From Chloroflexota bacterium (GTDB lineage: Bacteria > Chloroflexota > Anaerolineae > Anaerolineales > Villigracilaceae): 38,125 bases of DNA. The DNA is taken from NCBI GenBank assembly GCA_016866215.1, contig VGNE01000036.1:1-38125 (forward strand). Reading direction: 5' to 3'. The notes under the pieces were generated by a model that worked only from the letters and a program-made list of their open reading frames with translations, did no database searches and was not told where the DNA came from. The number at the start of each line of letters is the position of its first letter. Position 1 is the first letter of the stretch. Below are positions 38,125-38,125 of this stretch, one piece after another. The position numbers were made by a program, and so were the translations under genes.

Positions 38125-38125
38125 T
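38031..38125 (-). CDS. 3' end of the same probable IS transposase (partial)
   Basis: On the minus strand the frame LDWLKYALKH...SLPEVPTHVR ends at TAG 38031-38033, identical to the left copy over the shared bases. It interrupts the helicase gene. Confidence 0.45.
   Translation of the reverse strand, partial: LDWLKYALKHSLDFQPVFLFSLPEVPTHVR

Noticed and set aside
30815-38125. DISARM or BREX system
   Set aside because: No drmA/drmB/drmC, brxL/pglZ or other core gene is visible; methylase plus helicase alone is not enough.
1-38125. CRISPR array
   Set aside because: No regularly spaced direct repeats; all repeats found are dispersed palindromes.

Overview
The window looks like a chromosomal contig from an uncultured Anaerolineae (Chloroflexota). 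This is an inference, not a search result. It rests on the gene types: paired EtfAB, a geranylgeranyl-reductase-like flavoprotein, large family-5 solute-binding lipoproteins with ATEAP-rich linkers, an MscL with a terminal zinc ribbon, and a GMC oxidoreductase with a Cys cluster. It also rests on the many short palindromic repeats, some sitting inside genes.

Layout. 1-1.3 kb: a probable insertion-sequence end, a GIY-YIG protein and a DUF4258/YgiT-like toxin-antitoxin pair. 1.4-7.0 kb (+): etfB-etfA, a formylglycine-generating-enzyme-like anchored protein, a metallophosphoesterase and an FAD reductase. 7.0-9.9 kb (-): recO, cdd, glmU and tRNA-Gln(UUG). 9.9-18.8 kb (-): an oligopeptide-type ABC transporter (solute-binding protein, two permeases, two ATPases) followed by a second solute-binding protein and a small frameshifted gene. 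19.2-27.5 kb (+): mscL, an intein-containing PcrA/UvrD helicase, an aldo/keto reductase, a NUDIX hydrolase, a sugar nucleotidyltransferase and a GMC oxidoreductase. 27.6-30.2 kb: two opposed pairs of unrecognised genes (an SH3-like pair and a membrane/lipoprotein pair). 30.2-38.1 kb (-): an accessory island that begins at a junction where a host gene and rhuM are both cut. It holds a nucleotidyltransferase toxin-antitoxin-like pair, a REP-associated tyrosine transposase (RAYT) with matching REP palindromes, a frameshifted Eco57I-like adenine methylase, a retropepsin-like protease with a small partner, and the C-terminal half of an SF2/SNF2-type helicase cut by the window-end element.

Most notable observations: (1) the first-gene solute-binding lipoprotein (16940-18823) is circularly permuted relative to the canonical family-5 protein at 10258-12183 in the same locus. 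(2) At least four unrelated palindromic repeat families have entered coding sequence while keeping the frame, including 111-bp and 120-bp elements (exact multiples of three) in the FAD reductase and the helicase. (3) REP palindromes surround the RAYT gene, lie in its own 5' coding region, and are threaded into the neighbouring methylase. (4) The PcrA helicase carries a 362-residue intein in its GDPDQ/S motif. (5) The same 99-bp sequence, apparently the 3' end of a transposase gene, lies inverted at the two window ends. Metagenome assembly error is a live alternative for the frameshifts, the 30.38-kb junction and the ends.
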